NCBI GenBank assembly: GCA_021108035.1
Contig: JAIORQ010000008.1
Span: 1 to 39,687 of the forward strand
Source of the DNA: Bacteroidales bacterium
GTDB lineage: Bacteria; Bacteroidota; Bacteroidia; Bacteroidales; JAADGE01
DNA length: 39,687 nt
Direction: 5' to 3'
The translations under genes were made by a program, and so were the position numbers. This document shows positions 39,606 to 39,687 of this stretch, piece by piece. The notes under the pieces are model-generated. The model was not told where the DNA came from and made no database searches. It saw nothing but the letters and a program-made list of their open reading frames with translations. Positions within the stretch are counted from its first letter, which is position 1. Each line of letters starts with the position of its first letter.

Positions 39606-39687
39606 ATGAAAAGAAAAATTAATATTTTAATCAGTGCAGTATTAATTTTATTAATATTGCCTTTGCAGTTTGGATGTAATAAAGATA
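39606..39687 (+). CDS. Fourth lipoprotein head, cut by the window end
   Basis: 27 codons visible: MKRKINILISAVLILLILPL, then QFGCNKD, with the same lipobox as the three preceding genes. At DNA level it is almost identical to the head of gene G. The body lies beyond the window, so its module type is unknown. Confidence 0.8.
   Translation, partial: MKRKINILISAVLILLILPLQFGCNKD

Noticed and set aside
36286-39687. Complete diversity-generating retroelement in the window
   Set aside because: No reverse transcriptase, avd or A-rich template repeat was found on either strand; only the target-like end of one gene supports it.
1-39687. tRNA, rRNA or intact transposase genes
   Set aside because: No cloverleaf, rRNA motif or transposase-like frame was recognised on either strand.

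Overview
The window is AT-rich DNA from a member of the Bacteroidota. The evidence is the type IX secretion (Por) C-terminal sorting tails on four secreted proteins, several promoters of the TTTG-19/20 bp-TAnnTTTG type, FISUMP and C10 (streptopain-like) families, TPR-AraC hybrid regulators and many lipoproteins. Codon use and neighbours suggest a Bacteroidales/Marinilabiliales-like free-living or gut organism; genus is not determinable from sequence alone. No rRNA, tRNA, CRISPR array, prophage or intact insertion sequence was seen.

Layout. (1) 1-1.9 kb, minus strand: a HepT/MntA toxin-antitoxin pair in which hepT is cut off inside its catalytic motif, then an AAA+/DUF4143 ATPase. (2) 2.2-8.6 kb, plus strand: an envelope-type cluster (membrane protein, lipoprotein, small winged-helix regulator, large DUF4153/DUF4173-like membrane protein, diacylglycerol kinase family protein, a hypothetical protein, a frameshifted DUF1361 protein and CreD). 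Two of its gene starts carry the same operator-like sequence. (3) 8.8-17 kb: a PIF1-type helicase with HRDC and HTH tail, a MITE-like element, an S41 peptidase, a previously uncalled 47-residue GG-leader peptide (probable RiPP precursor) with its own promoter and terminator, a pseudogene copy of the helicase tail, and a SNF2 helicase. (4) 17.2-21 kb: a secreted protein made of two copies of one domain, a zinc-ribbon membrane protein, an SH3-domain lipoprotein, and a CPBP-family protease gene that has lost its catalytic motif. (5) 21.2-25 kb: two paralogous TPR-transmembrane-AraC regulators. (6) 25-39.7 kb: an array of at least eight secreted or lipid-anchored proteins in one orientation: three C10 cysteine proteases, one HExxHxxGxxxH metalloprotease, then four lipoproteins, the last cut by the window end.

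The most unusual region is the array. Seven of its genes are preceded by a ~300 bp leader of common descent centred on a 24-bp palindrome (half-site TGTCCGGATTAA). The genes also share nearly identical 5' ends within each class and, in places, identical 3' ends across classes. The bodies differ, so the array looks like constant ends around variable effector modules, consistent with duplication and gene conversion. The first lipoprotein ends in a FISUMP (C-type-lectin-like) domain whose last ~125 bp are GC-shifted and followed by a GC-rich hairpin. This is the layout of a diversity-generating retroelement variable region, although no template repeat or reverse transcriptase lies in this window. 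The two TPR-AraC genes just upstream are candidate regulators of the array; that link is inference from position.

Several families of short intergenic repeats run through the window (GC-rich CCTGCCGGCAGG palindromes, ACACAGA repeats, CGCTGATT inverted repeats, ATTGTTAAATTG hairpins), and some have entered coding ends.
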